From Aquabacterium sp. CECT 9606 (GTDB lineage: Bacteria > Pseudomonadota > Gammaproteobacteria > Burkholderiales > Burkholderiaceae_C): a stretch of DNA of 64,000 bases. Below, one piece after another: positions 1 through 8,565 of this stretch (within the stretch, counting starts at the first letter, position 1; each line of letters starts with the position of its first letter). A model generated the notes under the pieces. The model was not told the DNA's origin and did not search any database. It was given only the letters and a program-made list of their open reading frames with translations. The position numbers were made by a program, and so were the translations under genes. The stretch is taken from NCBI RefSeq assembly GCF_918741295.1, contig NZ_CAKKNB010000004.1:248001-312000 (forward strand). The letters are read 5' to 3'.

Positions 1-716
1 TGGCTGGCCGAGGCCAGGAAGCGCGTCTTGGCGATGTTGGCATGCTCGGCCGCATCCAGGGCTTGGCGCAATTCTCGGTTGAGCTGGAAGGCCTTCTGGC
101 GCAGGCCCACGGCCCGTTGCAGGGATTGGTAGTTGCCGCGTGCCAGTGACATCAGGACCAGCAGGTACATCACGATCAGCACCGACATTGAGGTGCCGAG
201 CCAGCCCTGTTGTGCGTTCGAGGGCACCACGAGCCACGCCAACGCCAGCCCGCCCATGACCGGCACGGCATAGGCCGAGTAGATCGCAGGGTGCCCGGAC
301 GTGCTGCCCACCGCGCCACTGGACAAGCCTGCCAGCAGCATGGTCAGTACCGACCTTTCCAACTCGGTCATGAGTGGAAAGAAGAACACGCACATTGCAT
401 GCGTGACGCCATTGACGCCACTCAGAACGATGGCTTTGCGCAGCGCAGGGGCCAAGGCTTCATCGTCGGCGTCGTCGGTGGGAAACGTCAACAGCCGCCA
501 GCGCAGGGTCAGCACGCCCCCGACCATCAGCAGCCAACCGATCACCAGCCAGCCTGGGTAGCTGCGCATGGCAATGGACGCGATCAGGGCCGCGACCAGG
601 AACACGGGCCACGGTATCAAACCCACTTGGCGGGCCACCAGGCTGAGCACCTCGTGCACCGCCGAGTGCGGTGGGCTCAACGGCGCGTTGCTGGGGACTG
701 GCACGCCCGCGTTCAT
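1..716 (-). CDS. Membrane sensor histidine kinase, C-terminus off the left edge (partial)
   Basis: Reading leftward from an ATG at 716, 238 codons are open to the window edge. The protein has about six hydrophobic segments (roughly residues 31-52, 54-75, 92-110, 115-135, 137-157, 165-185). A helical linker follows, then AKTRFLASAS, which is the beginning of the H-box of hybrid kinases (usually followed by HDLRQP). The phosphoacceptor His itself and the ATPase domain lie outside the window. The start codon overlaps the stop of the upstream response regulator (TGATG), so the two are translationally coupled and very probably form a cognate pair. The signal sensed is unknown; the input is an integral membrane module rather than a periplasmic loop. 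Confidence 0.85.
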   Translation of the reverse strand, partial: MNAGVPVPSNAPLSPPHSAVHEVLSLVARQVGLIPWPVFLVAALIASIAMRSYPGWLVIGWLLMVGGVLTLRWRLLTFPTDDADDEALAPALRKAIVLSGVNGVTHAMCVFFFPLMTELERSVLTMLLAGLSSGAVGSTSGHPAIYSAYAVPVMGGLALAWLVVPSNAQQGWLGTSMSVLIVMYLLVLMSLARGNYQSLQRAVGLRQKAFQLNRELRQALDAAEHANIAKTRFLASAS

Positions 717-1405
717 CACCACTCGCGCTTTTTGCGGGGGGCGGGGCGTTGCAAGGTGTCCAATTGCCGCAAGAGGCCCAACTCATGGGCCTTGTACATG
801 GCCTGAGCACGGCTGCTCACGCCCAGCGTTTGGTAGACGGCCCACAGGTGGGCCTTGACTGTGCCTTCGGCGATGCCGATGTCGCGGGCGATGACCTTGT
901 TGGACTTGCCTTGCAGCAGGCTGCGCAGCACAGCCAGTTGCCGGTCACTGAAGGTAACCGTGGGGAGGGGCTTGGTGGCGCCCGGCTCCGAGCTTGTGTC
1001 GCGACTGGGGGGCGGCGAGGTCACGGCTTTGGGCGGCAGGTAGATGCCTTGCGCCAGCACGATGCGCAGTGCCTCGATGGTCACGTCCGAATCGGTGTCT
1101 TTGGGGATGAAGCCGGAGGCCCCCGCCTGGATGCAGGCGTGGATGGTGTCCAGTTCGTCGTCGGCGGAGATGATGACCACCGAGGCTGATTCGAACCATT
1201 GGCGGACTTCGCGCAAGGCGTCCAGCCTGCTCTGGCCCGGCAGGTTCAGGTCCAGCAAGATGAGGTCGAATCCATCGGTGGGATGTTTGCAAGCATCTGC
1301 CACCCTCGCTGCCTGGACCACGTGGTTGTGGGCATCCAGCGAGAGCAGCAGACTCTGCAAACCCTCTCGGAAGAGAGGATGGTCGTCAATGATCAATACA
1401 CGCAC
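716..1405 (-). CDS. LuxR/NarL-family response regulator
   Basis: 229 aa. A receiver domain covers about residues 1-115, with acidic residues D7/D8, phosphoacceptor D52 (in ILLDLNLPG) and conserved K102. A proline/serine-rich linker (about 126-148) leads to a LuxR-type helix-turn-helix (about 153-208) containing the typical NKVIARDIGIAEGTVKAHL pattern. The start is GTG at 1405, with GGAGAAG placed upstream. It is the first gene of a two-gene unit with the histidine kinase at 716. The target genes cannot be read from the window. Two direct TTGAACAA repeats in its upstream region could be autoregulatory sites. Confidence 0.92.
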   Translation of the reverse strand: MRVLIIDDHPLFREGLQSLLLSLDAHNHVVQAARVADACKHPTDGFDLILLDLNLPGQSRLDALREVRQWFESASVVIISADDELDTIHACIQAGASGFIPKDTDSDVTIEALRIVLAQGIYLPPKAVTSPPPSRDTSSEPGATKPLPTVTFSDRQLAVLRSLLQGKSNKVIARDIGIAEGTVKAHLWAVYQTLGVSSRAQAMYKAHELGLLRQLDTLQRPAPRKKREW

Positions 1406-1487
1406 GGCTGCAACTTCTCCAACCGGCTAGCGGAGATCCATGACGTTCCCTGAGCAAATGCCTTTTTTGTCGTGAACGGACAGCGTT

Positions 1488-1507
1488 TTGAACAATCCGT
1501 TGAACAA
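1488..1507. repeat. Tandem TTGAACAA direct repeat upstream of the response regulator
   Basis: TTGAACAA occurs at 1488-1495 and again at 1500-1507, a 12-bp period, about 83-102 bp upstream of the GTG at 1405. Evenly spaced direct octamers are a common arrangement for response-regulator binding, but nothing in the window proves this. Confidence 0.35.
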
Positions 1508-1540
1508 ATGGTAACGAGGTCCATCGCTCAAAACCGGGGC

Positions 1541-1556
1541 CTAAACCTCAGTTTAG
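1541..1556. repeat. Inverted repeat CTAAAC-CTCA-GTTTAG downstream of purM
   Basis: Six-base arms with a 4-base loop lie 13-28 bp beyond the purM stop. Read on the minus strand the hairpin is followed by GCCCCGGTTTTG, so it could be a weak terminator of purM. It could equally be an operator of the response-regulator gene. The T-run is poor. Confidence 0.35.
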
Positions 1557-1568
1557 CCAGAGGTGTGA

Positions 1569-2687
1569 TCAACGCAATTGCAGCTCGTCCGCCCCGTAAA
1601 CCACGTTCAAAGGTTCGATCACCACTTGCTTGGGCCCTTCTTCGACCCGGCCAGCGATGATGGCGTCAATGCCCAGGCTCTTAGAGATGTCCACCACGCG
1701 TTGCGCATCGCCCGCCGCCACGTACAGCGCAAAGCCGGCGCCCATGTTCAGGGTGCCGTAAGCCTCCTGGTCGTCCAGTTGGCATTCGCGCTGCATGAAG
1801 GCCAGCACGGGCGTGACGGTAGGCACCTGCGTGATGCGGTAGGTGAGTTGCTTGGGGTGGCGCAAAAGCTTGCGCCAGCCATGGCCGGTGACGTTGGCGC
1901 AGTAGTGCGGGTTGATGCCGGCGGCGGCCAGGGCCTCGGTCACGGGCGAGTACAGCACCGTGGGGGCCAGCAGGGCCTCGCCATAGCTTTCACCGTTGCC
2001 GATGTCGGTCAGGTAACCCTGAGGCAGGCGTTCGGCCAGCTTGCGCGCCAGCGACAGGCCGTTGGCGTGGATACCGCTGGAGGCCAGCAGCACGATTGCA
2101 TCGCCCGGGCCCATCTTGTCACCCACCGACAGGCGGGTCTTGGGGCTGATGATGCCGGTGCAGGACGCGGCCAGGTCGACCCGGCCATCGGCCACGATGC
2201 CGGCCAGCGCGGGGGTTTCGCCACCGCCCCAGGCCACATTGCAGACGTCGCACGCTTTCTTCCAGCCGGCCACCAGGGCATTGGCGCGCACCTTGTCGCC
2301 AAACCAGTCGGAGCCGCCAGCGGCCCAGTAGGCCTGCACCACCAGGGGCGTGGCGCCCACCGTGATCAGGTCGTTCACCGCCATGGCGATGGTGTCCTGC
2401 GCGATGCCGTCGTAATAGCTTTTGCCAGTCAGCTTGGCCATGTCGTCGGCCACCAGCGTCTTGGTGCCCAGGCATTCGACGATGCTGGCCAGGTACATCG
2501 GGCCCACATCGACCACGTAGGCCGATTCGCCGCGCGAGGCGCCCACTTCGCTGAAACCATGGCTGGCCAGGTGCGCACCCGTCTGGGCGGCGGCCCGTTG
2601 TGCGGCCACCTTCAAGGGGTCGATCAGGTCGTAGTTGACGCCGGCCTGGTCGTAGGTGAGGGGGGTGGACGGGTTTTCAGCAGTCAT
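1569..2687 (-). CDS. purM: Phosphoribosylformylglycinamidine cyclo-ligase (AIR synthetase)
   Basis: 372 aa. It catalyses the ATP-dependent closure of formylglycinamidine ribonucleotide to 5-aminoimidazole ribonucleotide, step five of purine synthesis, in the cytoplasm. The family hallmarks are LTYDQAGVNYD at the N-terminus, AVNDLITVGATPLV, GGGETPALAG, SSGIHANGLSLAR and a C-terminal GAGFALYV. The length is slightly above the usual ~345-355. I start at the ATG at 2687 (MTAENPSTP); an in-frame start seven codons upstream has no better ribosome site. It sits 70 bp downstream of the permease gene on the same strand; purN or other pur genes are not adjacent. Confidence 0.95.
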   Translation of the reverse strand: MTAENPSTPLTYDQAGVNYDLIDPLKVAAQRAAAQTGAHLASHGFSEVGASRGESAYVVDVGPMYLASIVECLGTKTLVADDMAKLTGKSYYDGIAQDTIAMAVNDLITVGATPLVVQAYWAAGGSDWFGDKVRANALVAGWKKACDVCNVAWGGGETPALAGIVADGRVDLAASCTGIISPKTRLSVGDKMGPGDAIVLLASSGIHANGLSLARKLAERLPQGYLTDIGNGESYGEALLAPTVLYSPVTEALAAAGINPHYCANVTGHGWRKLLRHPKQLTYRITQVPTVTPVLAFMQRECQLDDQEAYGTLNMGAGFALYVAAGDAQRVVDISKSLGIDAIIAGRVEEGPKQVVIEPLNVVYGADELQLR

Positions 2688-2757
2688 GGCGCAGCGAGGG
2701 AAGGGCAAAAGCGCGATTATCCGGCACTTGCCTGAGTTGCGGCAGGAAGTCGCCCAG

Positions 2758-3894
2758 TTACTTCATGCTGAACAGCAGCGCGTAGCCCATCGCGGCAGCC
2801 ACCAACAGTGCAGGGATGGCGTACATGTGAAAGCTCAGCCAAGCCCTGCGGTCGCCTGAAAGACGCAGCGCTATCAGGTTGGCGAGCGAGCCAACCATGA
2901 ACCCGAAGCCTCCAACACTCACGCCGTACGCGATCACGCGCCAGTTGTTGGCGTACTCCGCCAGCGCAATGGCCGCTGGCACGTTGCTCACGACCTGGGA
3001 GGTGACGATTCCGGTGAAATACAGGTGCACTGGCTGATCGAGGCCGAGGCTTTGCATCGCATCGCGCACCACTGCCAGGCCAGCGATCAGGCGCAGGTCA
3101 ATGAACATCAGGACGAAGACCAGCAACAGGCGCCAATCGAGTTGCGCCAGCACCCGCGGGCGCAACATCAGGAACACGGCCAGCACGGCGGCGACTGCTG
3201 CACCGGCGTGGTGCATATCGGTCGCGATCAGGAACGGGACGTACAGCGTCAGCGACATGCCGAGCAGCGTGTGGTCGAGTGGCGCCGCGGTAGCGTCGTC
3301 GCGAACCTGAATTCGCTCGCTGCCAAACGCACACGCGGTCAGCACAAGCAACGCCGCCATCATCAGGGTGACCAGCGGCAGCATGTGCCACACGAACTCG
3401 CCGAACGAGACTTTCGAGAGTTGCCACAAGAACAGGTTCTGCGGGTTCCCGATCGGTGTCAAGGCTGAGCCAGCGTTGACGGCCAGTGCTTCGAACACGA
3501 CCAGCTTGGTCGATGGCATTTTCGTGAGGCGGCACATGCCGATCGTCAGGGGCACCACGATGAACAGTGCGACATCATTCGTCAGCAAGGTGGACAGCAG
3601 CGCGGCGGCCGTCACCAGGCACAGCGCAGCCTGGCGCTCGGTCAAGATCCTGCGGATGAGCGCGTGGCCGAGACGGTGCAGTGTGCCGCTGACCTCCAGG
3701 CCTTTGGTGAGCAACAGGAGGCCGGTGAGTGCCGCGATCGTCGGCCAGTCCACCAGCGATGGATAAGTGGCGATGCGGCCGGGCGCGAGCGCGCTGAGCA
3801 CGACTAGCCCGGCGAGGAGAATCATCAAGAACGTGTCTTCCCGCAGACTGAGCAGCATCTTGCCCAGGCGGTGGTGCAAACTCAAACGCGTCAT
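2758..3894 (-). CDS. SLC13/ArsB-like (CitMHS-type) anion permease
   Basis: 378 aa, almost wholly hydrophobic with about ten membrane spans. Two re-entrant signatures of the ion-transporter superfamily are visible: [15 protein letters not shown] around residue 105 and [16 protein letters not shown] around residue 150. A third, [14 protein letters not shown], is near residue 300, the internal repeat of the first. This points to a sodium- or proton-coupled anion (dicarboxylate, citrate, arsenite-like) transporter in the inner membrane. The substrate cannot be told. It is somewhat shorter than typical members (about 400-430 aa). It lies 16 bp downstream of the TM2 gene, so the two may be co-transcribed. 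Confidence 0.8.
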   Translation of the reverse strand: MTRLSLHHRLGKMLLSLREDTFLMILLAGLVVLSALAPGRIATYPSLVDWPTIAALTGLLLLTKGLEVSGTLHRLGHALIRRILTERQAALCLVTAAALLSTLLTNDVALFIVVPLTIGMCRLTKMPSTKLVVFEALAVNAGSALTPIGNPQNLFLWQLSKVSFGEFVWHMLPLVTLMMAALLVLTACAFGSERIQVRDDATAAPLDHTLLGMSLTLYVPFLIATDMHHAGAAVAAVLAVFLMLRPRVLAQLDWRLLLVFVLMFIDLRLIAGLAVVRDAMQSLGLDQPVHLYFTGIVTSQVVSNVPAAIALAEYANNWRVIAYGVSVGGFGFMVGSLANLIALRLSGDRRAWLSFHMYAIPALLVAAAMGYALLFSMK

Positions 3895-3910
3895 GGCAAC
3901 AAGGTGCGGA

Positions 3911-4387
3911 TCATTGGCTGATCTTCAGGGCCTCGTCGACCTGGTACTCAAAATAACGCTGGCCCGAGAACGCGATGGTGGCCATCAGCACGGTGGCGCC
4001 CAGCAGCAGGGCCAGCACCACACCGATCACGGCGGCCCAGCCGCTGGCAGGAGCGTTGGGGTCGGCGCGCAGGGCTGGATTGAAGCGTGCGTGCCATTTC
4101 TCATCGGCCATCAGCCCGTAGGCGATGGCTTGCAGCATGGTGTAGGCCACCATGAAGCCCAGAACCGGGATGAGCAGCCAGGCCAATTTGTCGTCCTGCC
4201 CCAGTTCTTCAACGCGCTGGATGCCCAGCACACCCAACAAGGTCGGAATTGGGTGCAACCAGCCCCACAAATCGCCAAAGCCGTAGAGGTAAAACCGGTG
4301 CAATCCCAACGGCCCGCCGATCAGCGCGAGCCAGGTGGCCAGGGTCTTGGACTTGTAATTTTGGGCGTTGGCGGTGGTGTTGCTCAT
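3911..4387 (-). CDS. TM2 domain-containing membrane protein
   Basis: 158 aa. The N-terminal part carries the TM2 pattern, a short first helix with [11 protein letters not shown] (about residues 23-33). A second membrane region follows (about 60-85), then a C-terminal helix (about 115-140). TM2 proteins are small inner-membrane proteins of unsettled function. I chose the ATG at 4387 (MSNTTAN), eight codons inside the longest frame. The gene is divergent from rpsP and its start is 42 bp from the rpsP -10 element. Confidence 0.75.
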   Translation of the reverse strand: MSNTTANAQNYKSKTLATWLALIGGPLGLHRFYLYGFGDLWGWLHPIPTLLGVLGIQRVEELGQDDKLAWLLIPVLGFMVAYTMLQAIAYGLMADEKWHARFNPALRADPNAPASGWAAVIGVVLALLLGATVLMATIAFSGQRYFEYQVDEALKISQ

Positions 4388-4429
4388 GGGGCGGCGCCAT
4401 TGAATGCGCACAAAACGAATTGCTCGGAC

Positions 4430-4442
4430 TATAATGCGCGGT
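4430..4442 (+). promoter_or_regulatory. -10 element and GC discriminator of the rpsP operon
   Basis: A perfect TATAAT at 4430-4435 is followed by the GC-rich stretch GCGCGGT. No convincing -35 hexamer sits at 17 bp. The leader to the rpsP ATG is about 175 nt, unusually long, with several GC-rich inverted segments. A GC-rich discriminator after -10 is known to make stable RNA and ribosomal-protein promoters ppGpp-sensitive. The same element recurs before rplS. Confidence 0.6.
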
Positions 4443-4615
4443 TTTCCAGCATGTGTTTTGCCCGGCGGTTTGCTGCCAGGCAGGGCGCGTATCTAAATGT
4501 GCTGGAACGATCAGGTGTCGGCCCAAGGCAAAAAGCCCCAAGCCGGCCGACAGGTCGCCGGACCCCGAGTGTCTCCCGGGAAAGGCAGCCGCCCAATTCA
4601 TTTGAAGGACACATC

Positions 4616-4876
4616 ATGGTCGTGATTCGACTTGCTCGCGGTGGCTCCAAGAAGCGCCCCTTTTTCAACATCGTTGCCGCTGAAAAGCGCAACCGCCGTG
4701 ACGGCCGCTTCCTGGAGCGCGTGGGTTTCTACAACCCCGTGGCTTCTGGTCAAGCCGAGTCGCTGCGCGTTGCTTTTGACCGCGTGGAACACTGGGTGAG
4801 CCACGGCGCACAAGTGTCGCCCACCGTGGAACGCCTGTTCCGCGAAGCCAAGACCAAGGCCGTTGCGGCTGCTTGA
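4616..4876 (+). CDS. rpsP: 30S ribosomal protein S16
   Basis: 86 aa, the usual length for bacterial S16. It starts [17 protein letters not shown] and contains the conserved [14 protein letters not shown] around residue 35. S16 is needed for assembly of the 5' domain of the small subunit. GAAGGAC stands about 9 bases before the ATG at 4616. It is the first gene of the classical rpsP-rimM-trmD-rplS operon; its TGA is 11 bp before the rimM ATG. Confidence 0.98.
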   Translation: MVVIRLARGGSKKRPFFNIVAAEKRNRRDGRFLERVGFYNPVASGQAESLRVAFDRVEHWVSHGAQVSPTVERLFREAKTKAVAAA

Positions 4877-4887
4877 GTCTTGATGGC

Positions 4888-5511
4888 ATGAACGATCGCG
4901 TGGCTGCGCCCTCTTTGGGGCTGGACGATGACATCGCCTGGCCTGAGGATGCGGTGGAAGTCGCGCGCATCGGCGAGGCCTGGGGCATCCAGGGCGGATT
5001 CAAAGTCCAGCCTTTTTCGGGTGACCCCCAGGCCCTGTTCTGCACCAAGCGCTGGTTTTTGCGCCCTGCTGAAGTTCAGCCGGGCGCTGCAGTGCGCCCT
5101 GTTGCGAAGTCTGCCGCCCCGGCTGTGGCCCGCCTGAGCGCACCCCGCACCCTGAAGATCAAGAACGCCCGCGAGCAAGGCGACACCATCGTCGCCACGG
5201 CCGATGGCATCACGGACCGCAATGGCGCCGAGGCATTGCGCGGGGCCCGCGTATTTGTTTCGCGCTCTGCCTTCCCTACGCCTGATTCCGACGAGTTCTA
5301 CTGGATCGACCTCATGGGGTTGACCGTGGTGAACCGCCAGGACGAAGTCCTGGGCACCGTGGCCGACCTCATCGACACCGGCGCGCACAGCGTGCTGCGT
5401 TGCGTCGACGAGGCCAACACCGAGCGCCTGATCCCATTCGTGTCGGCCTACATCGACAGCGTCAGCCTGGCTGACAAGCGCATCGTGGCCGATTGGGGCC
5501 TCGACTACTGA
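4888..5511 (+). CDS. rimM: Ribosome maturation factor RimM
   Basis: 207 aa. It binds S19 and helps 30S head maturation. The N-terminal beta-barrel begins [22 protein letters not shown]. The C-terminal PRC-barrel contains [15 protein letters not shown], a [15 protein letters not shown] segment and [14 protein letters not shown]. The insert between the halves (about residues 60-85) is alanine/proline-rich and longer than in Escherichia coli. I use ATG 4888; a TTG at 4873 overlapping the rpsP stop is the alternative. Confidence 0.95.
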   Translation: MNDRVAAPSLGLDDDIAWPEDAVEVARIGEAWGIQGGFKVQPFSGDPQALFCTKRWFLRPAEVQPGAAVRPVAKSAAPAVARLSAPRTLKIKNAREQGDTIVATADGITDRNGAEALRGARVFVSRSAFPTPDSDEFYWIDLMGLTVVNRQDEVLGTVADLIDTGAHSVLRCVDEANTERLIPFVSAYIDSVSLADKRIVADWGLDY

Positions 5512-5527
5512 ACAAGGCGGCACGCTC

Positions 5528-6295
5528 GTGCGCTTTGACGTCATCACCCTGTTTCCCGAATTGTTCGCGCCCTTTCAGTCGGTGGGCGTGACACGCCGTG
5601 CGTTTGAAAACAAGTCGGTCGATGTGCGCCTGTGGCCGCTGCGCGATTTCGCGGAAGACACCTACCGGCGTGTTGATGACCGGGCCTATGGCGGCGGCCC
5701 CGGCATGGTCATGCTGGTGGAGCCCCTGACCAAGGCTTTGGGCGCCATCCAGGCAGACCAGGCCTTGCAAGGCCTGCCGGCGCCATTGCCCGTGATTTTG
5801 TTCAGTCCCGCTGGCAAGCCCCTGACCCAGGCGCGCGTGCAGTCGCTGGCGCAAAGCCCTGGTGCCGTGCTGCTGTGCGGCCGCTACGAAGGCATCGATC
5901 AGCGTTTCATCGATGCCCATGTGGACGAAGAAATCAGCCTGGGCGACTACGTGCTGTCGGGGGGCGAATTGCCCGCCCTGACCTTGATCGACGCCGTGGC
6001 GCGTTTGCAGCCTGGCGTGCTGAACGATGCCGCTTCGCACCAGCAAGACAGTTTTTCGGACGGTTTGCTGGATTGTCCGCACTACAGCCGACCCGAGGTT
6101 CTGACAGTGGATGGCGTTGAAATGGCCGTGCCGCCCTTGCTGATGTCGGGTCACCACGCTCACATCGCCAAATGGCGGCGTGAGCAACAATTGACGATCA
6201 CGGCCCGCCGAAGGCCAGAATTGATCGAGATTGCCCGCCAGTCCGGCGCCCTCAGCAAAGAAGACGAGCGCTTTCTTAAAACTTTACTGCTATAA
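5528..6295 (+). CDS. trmD: tRNA (guanine37-N1)-methyltransferase
   Basis: 255 aa with a GTG start at 5528. TrmD methylates G37 next to the anticodon using S-adenosylmethionine and prevents +1 frameshifts. SPOUT-family features are [13 protein letters not shown] at the N-terminus, the AdoMet knot region [14 protein letters not shown] (about residues 115-128) and the [16 protein letters not shown] loop (about 138-153). The length is normal. The gene's TAA stop lies inside the -10 hexamer of the downstream rplS promoter. Confidence 0.97.
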   Translation: MRFDVITLFPELFAPFQSVGVTRRAFENKSVDVRLWPLRDFAEDTYRRVDDRAYGGGPGMVMLVEPLTKALGAIQADQALQGLPAPLPVILFSPAGKPLTQARVQSLAQSPGAVLLCGRYEGIDQRFIDAHVDEEISLGDYVLSGGELPALTLIDAVARLQPGVLNDAASHQQDSFSDGLLDCPHYSRPEVLTVDGVEMAVPPLLMSGHHAHIAKWRREQQLTITARRRPELIEIARQSGALSKEDERFLKTLLL

Positions 6296-6303
6296 TCGCG
6301 GTC
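6291..6303 (+). promoter_or_regulatory. Internal -10 element driving rplS
   Basis: TATAAT at 6291-6296 spans the trmD stop codon and is followed by CGCGGTC and then TTTTCC. The segment closely resembles the rpsP promoter region (TATAATGCGCGG, then TTTTCC). It would give rplS its own transcript with a ~70-nt leader. No clear -35 element is seen at 16-18 bp. Confidence 0.55.
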
Positions 6304-6373
6304 TTTTCCGATCCTCTATCTGGCCCGCCACAATGGCGTTAAGTGCGCAGACACGATCACTTAGGAGTTATCC

Positions 6374-6727
6374 ATGGATCTGATCCAGCAGCTTGAGCAA
6401 GAAGAAATTGCTCGCCTGAACAAGACCATCCCCGTGTTCGCCCCTGGCGACACCGTGGTGGTAAACGTGAACGTCGTTGAAGGCACCCGCAAGCGTGTGC
6501 AAGCTTACGAAGGCGTCGTGATTGCCAAGCGCAACCGTGGCCTGAACAGCAGCTTCATCGTGCGCAAGATCTCCAGCGGCGAAGGCGTGGAACGCACGTT
6601 CCAGCTGTACAGCCCCCTGATCGCCACGATCGAAGTCAAACGCCGCGGCGATGTCCGCCGTGCCAAGCTGTACTACCTGCGTCAACGCAGCGGCAAGTCG
6701 GCTCGGATCAAGGAAAAGCTCGCTTAA
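6374..6727 (+). CDS. rplS: 50S ribosomal protein L19
   Basis: 117 aa. L19 sits at the 30S-50S interface. Conserved parts are [32 protein letters not shown] and [14 protein letters not shown], ending with a basic tail typical of betaproteobacteria. TAGGAGTT is placed before the ATG at 6374. It is the last gene of the operon and is closed by a strong hairpin terminator at 6744. Confidence 0.98.
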   Translation: MDLIQQLEQEEIARLNKTIPVFAPGDTVVVNVNVVEGTRKRVQAYEGVVIAKRNRGLNSSFIVRKISSGEGVERTFQLYSPLIATIEVKRRGDVRRAKLYYLRQRSGKSARIKEKLA

Positions 6728-6743
6728 TCGCAGCAACTCCATC

Positions 6744-6776
6744 AACCGCCTGTTGCTCACGCCCAGGCGGTTTTTT
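6744..6776 (+). terminator. Rho-independent terminator of the rpsP-rplS operon
   Basis: AACCGCCTG at 6744-6752 pairs with CAGGCGGTT at 6764-6772, with an 11-base loop and six Ts running to 6776. It lies 17 bp after the rplS stop. Confidence 0.9.
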
Positions 6777-6795
6777 GCTTTTGAACCCACCCGTC

Positions 6796-7488
6796 ATGGC
6801 CCTGCCGTTCGACCCTCAAGCCACCGAAGTGCTCGGATACGACCAGCATCTGCCGGCCGTGGGCGCCGCGAGCTTGACTGCGCATGCCTTGCGTCAGCGT
6901 TTCAAGCACCCGCCCGAGTGGACGCCTGATGTCGAGATCGAGCGCTGGTTCAATGCCACCAGCCCTCGGCCTGCGGCGGTGTTGATCCCTTTGGTGATGC
7001 GCCCCGAGCCCACCGTGCTGCTGACCCAGCGGTCTCTGCACCTGAAGGCTCATGGCGGCCAGATCAGCTTTCCGGGTGGCCGCCATGAGCCTGCCGACAT
7101 CACGCCGGTGAACACCGCCTTGCGCGAAGCCCACGAAGAAGTCGGCCTGCACCCTGAGCGGGTGGAGGTGCTGGGCAGCCTGCCCACCTACACCACCAAT
7201 TCGGGCTTTGTGGTGACGCCCGTGGTGGGCCTGCTGCAACCCTGGGATCTGGACGACGAACTGCTCAAGCTGGAGCGCCAGCCTGGCGAGGTGGACGACA
7301 TCTTCGAAGTGCCGCTGGCCTTTTTGATGAACCCTGCACACCACCAACGCCGCATGCTCATCGTGGCCGGCGCGCCGGTTGAGTTCCTGGCCATGCCCTG
7401 GTCCTCGACCCTGGCCGAAGAACCGTATTTCATCTGGGGCGCCACCGCCGCGATGTTGCGAAATCTGTACCGATTCCTGGCTGCGTGA
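6796..7488 (+). CDS. CoA pyrophosphatase-like Nudix hydrolase
   Basis: 230 aa. The Nudix box begins GGRHEPADITPVNTALREA and continues with HEEVGL (about residues 95-120), giving the GX5EX7REVXEEXG pattern. It is preceded by LLTQRSLHLKAHGGQISFPG, close to the UPF0035 motif of peroxisomal-type CoA diphosphatases, with Lys at one Arg position. Expected activity: hydrolysis of CoA or acyl-CoA to 3',5'-ADP and phosphopantetheine. I use ATG 6796, which leaves the terminator T-run outside the gene. The next gene, a CobD/CbiB-like membrane protein, follows after 54 bp. Confidence 0.85.
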   Translation: MALPFDPQATEVLGYDQHLPAVGAASLTAHALRQRFKHPPEWTPDVEIERWFNATSPRPAAVLIPLVMRPEPTVLLTQRSLHLKAHGGQISFPGGRHEPADITPVNTALREAHEEVGLHPERVEVLGSLPTYTTNSGFVVTPVVGLLQPWDLDDELLKLERQPGEVDDIFEVPLAFLMNPAHHQRRMLIVAGAPVEFLAMPWSSTLAEEPYFIWGATAAMLRNLYRFLAA

Positions 7489-7530
7489 TGCCGTGCCTGG
7501 CTTTTTTGCATTGGTGCACGGGCGCACCGC

Positions 7531-7536
7531 TATGAT
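7531..7536 (+). promoter_or_regulatory. -10 hexamer immediately before the CobD-like gene
   Basis: TATGAT at 7531-7536 lies six bases before the ATG at 7543, with a TTGCAT about 19 bp upstream. If used, transcription would begin at or next to the start codon, giving a leaderless message. No Shine-Dalgarno sequence is present. Confidence 0.4.
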
Positions 7537-7542
7537 CGACGC

Positions 7543-8538
7543 ATGAGTTTCTTCGCCGTGCTGTTCGCCTTGTTGATCGAACAGCTCAAGCCCTTGCCGA
7601 CCCGCAATCCCATTCACCACAGCCTGACGCGCTGGGTGCTCTGGACTGGGCGCAATTTTGACGCGGGCGCGCCTTCGCACTCCAAGGTGGTCTGGGCGAT
7701 CACGGTGCTGGGCCCGGCCCTGGCGCTGGGCCTGGTGTATGTGCTGCTCAACCGCTACAGCACGGTGCTGGCGCTGGTGTGGGATGTGGCTGTGCTGTAC
7801 ACGACCTTGGGTTTTCGCCAGTTCAGCCACCATTTCACGGCCATCCGTGATGCGCTGGACAATGGCCGGGAGGACCGCGCGCGCGAGTTGCTGGCCGAAT
7901 GGCGCCACGTGGATGCCAGCGAGTTGCCCCGTGCCGAGTTGCTGCGCCATGTGATCGAGCATTCGCTGCTGGCGGCGCACCGCCATGTGTTCGGCGTGTT
8001 TTTCTGGTTCGTGGCCTTGTCCACGCTCGGCCTGGGGCCGATGGGGGCCGTGCTGTACCGCATGGCCGAGTTCACCAGCCGTTACTGGGCCTACAAGAGC
8101 CATGTCACAGGGGCGCCTACCCATGATGGGCTGATGAACCTGTCGCAAAAGTTGTTTGCCTGGCTGGACCATGTGCCCGCCCGCCTGACGGCTTTCGGCT
8201 TTGCGGTGGTTGGCAACTTCGAAGAGGCGGTCGAGGCCTGGCGGCGTCATGCCCGGTTGTGGATCAGCAGCAATGAAGGCACGATCCTGGCAGCGGCCTC
8301 TGGCGCCGTGGGCGTGCGCCTGGGCGGCAAGGCGCCACCCGCTGCGTCGGCCACCTTGGACGTGAGCCGCACGCTCAGCAGTGGCGATGACCCCGATGCG
8401 ACGTCCTCCGCGGGCAGCACGTCCGGGGCGCCACCCCAGATGGCCCATTTGCGCAGCGTCGTGGCCCTGATCTGGCGCTCGGTGGTGCTGTGGATGCTGT
8501 TGCTGGCTTTGCTGTCCCTGGCCAACCTGATTGGCTAA
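7543..8538 (+). CDS. CobD/CbiB-family (AmpE-like) membrane protein
   Basis: 331 aa. It begins MSFFAVLFALLIEQLKPLP, typical of this betaproteobacterial family. Helices are near residues 48-68, 70-88, 145-170 and 305-328, plus TTLGFRQFSHHFTAI in the middle. Homologues are annotated as CobD/CbiB-like, but no cobalamin gene is nearby and the beta-lactamase-signalling protein AmpE is an equally distant relative. The function is therefore open. Residues 265-295 are low-complexity Ala/Ser/Gly-rich. A -10-like hexamer almost abuts the start. Confidence 0.7.
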   Translation: MSFFAVLFALLIEQLKPLPTRNPIHHSLTRWVLWTGRNFDAGAPSHSKVVWAITVLGPALALGLVYVLLNRYSTVLALVWDVAVLYTTLGFRQFSHHFTAIRDALDNGREDRARELLAEWRHVDASELPRAELLRHVIEHSLLAAHRHVFGVFFWFVALSTLGLGPMGAVLYRMAEFTSRYWAYKSHVTGAPTHDGLMNLSQKLFAWLDHVPARLTAFGFAVVGNFEEAVEAWRRHARLWISSNEGTILAAASGAVGVRLGGKAPPAASATLDVSRTLSSGDDPDATSSAGSTSGAPPQMAHLRSVVALIWRSVVLWMLLLALLSLANLIG

Positions 8539-8565
8539 CCAGGGCGTTGAGCCGGGTCTTGGTCT

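Noticed and set aside
3767-4615. N-terminal extension of rpsP to over 360 codons
   Set aside because: S16 is about 86 residues; the extension runs antisense through the TM2 gene and across the TATAAT promoter.
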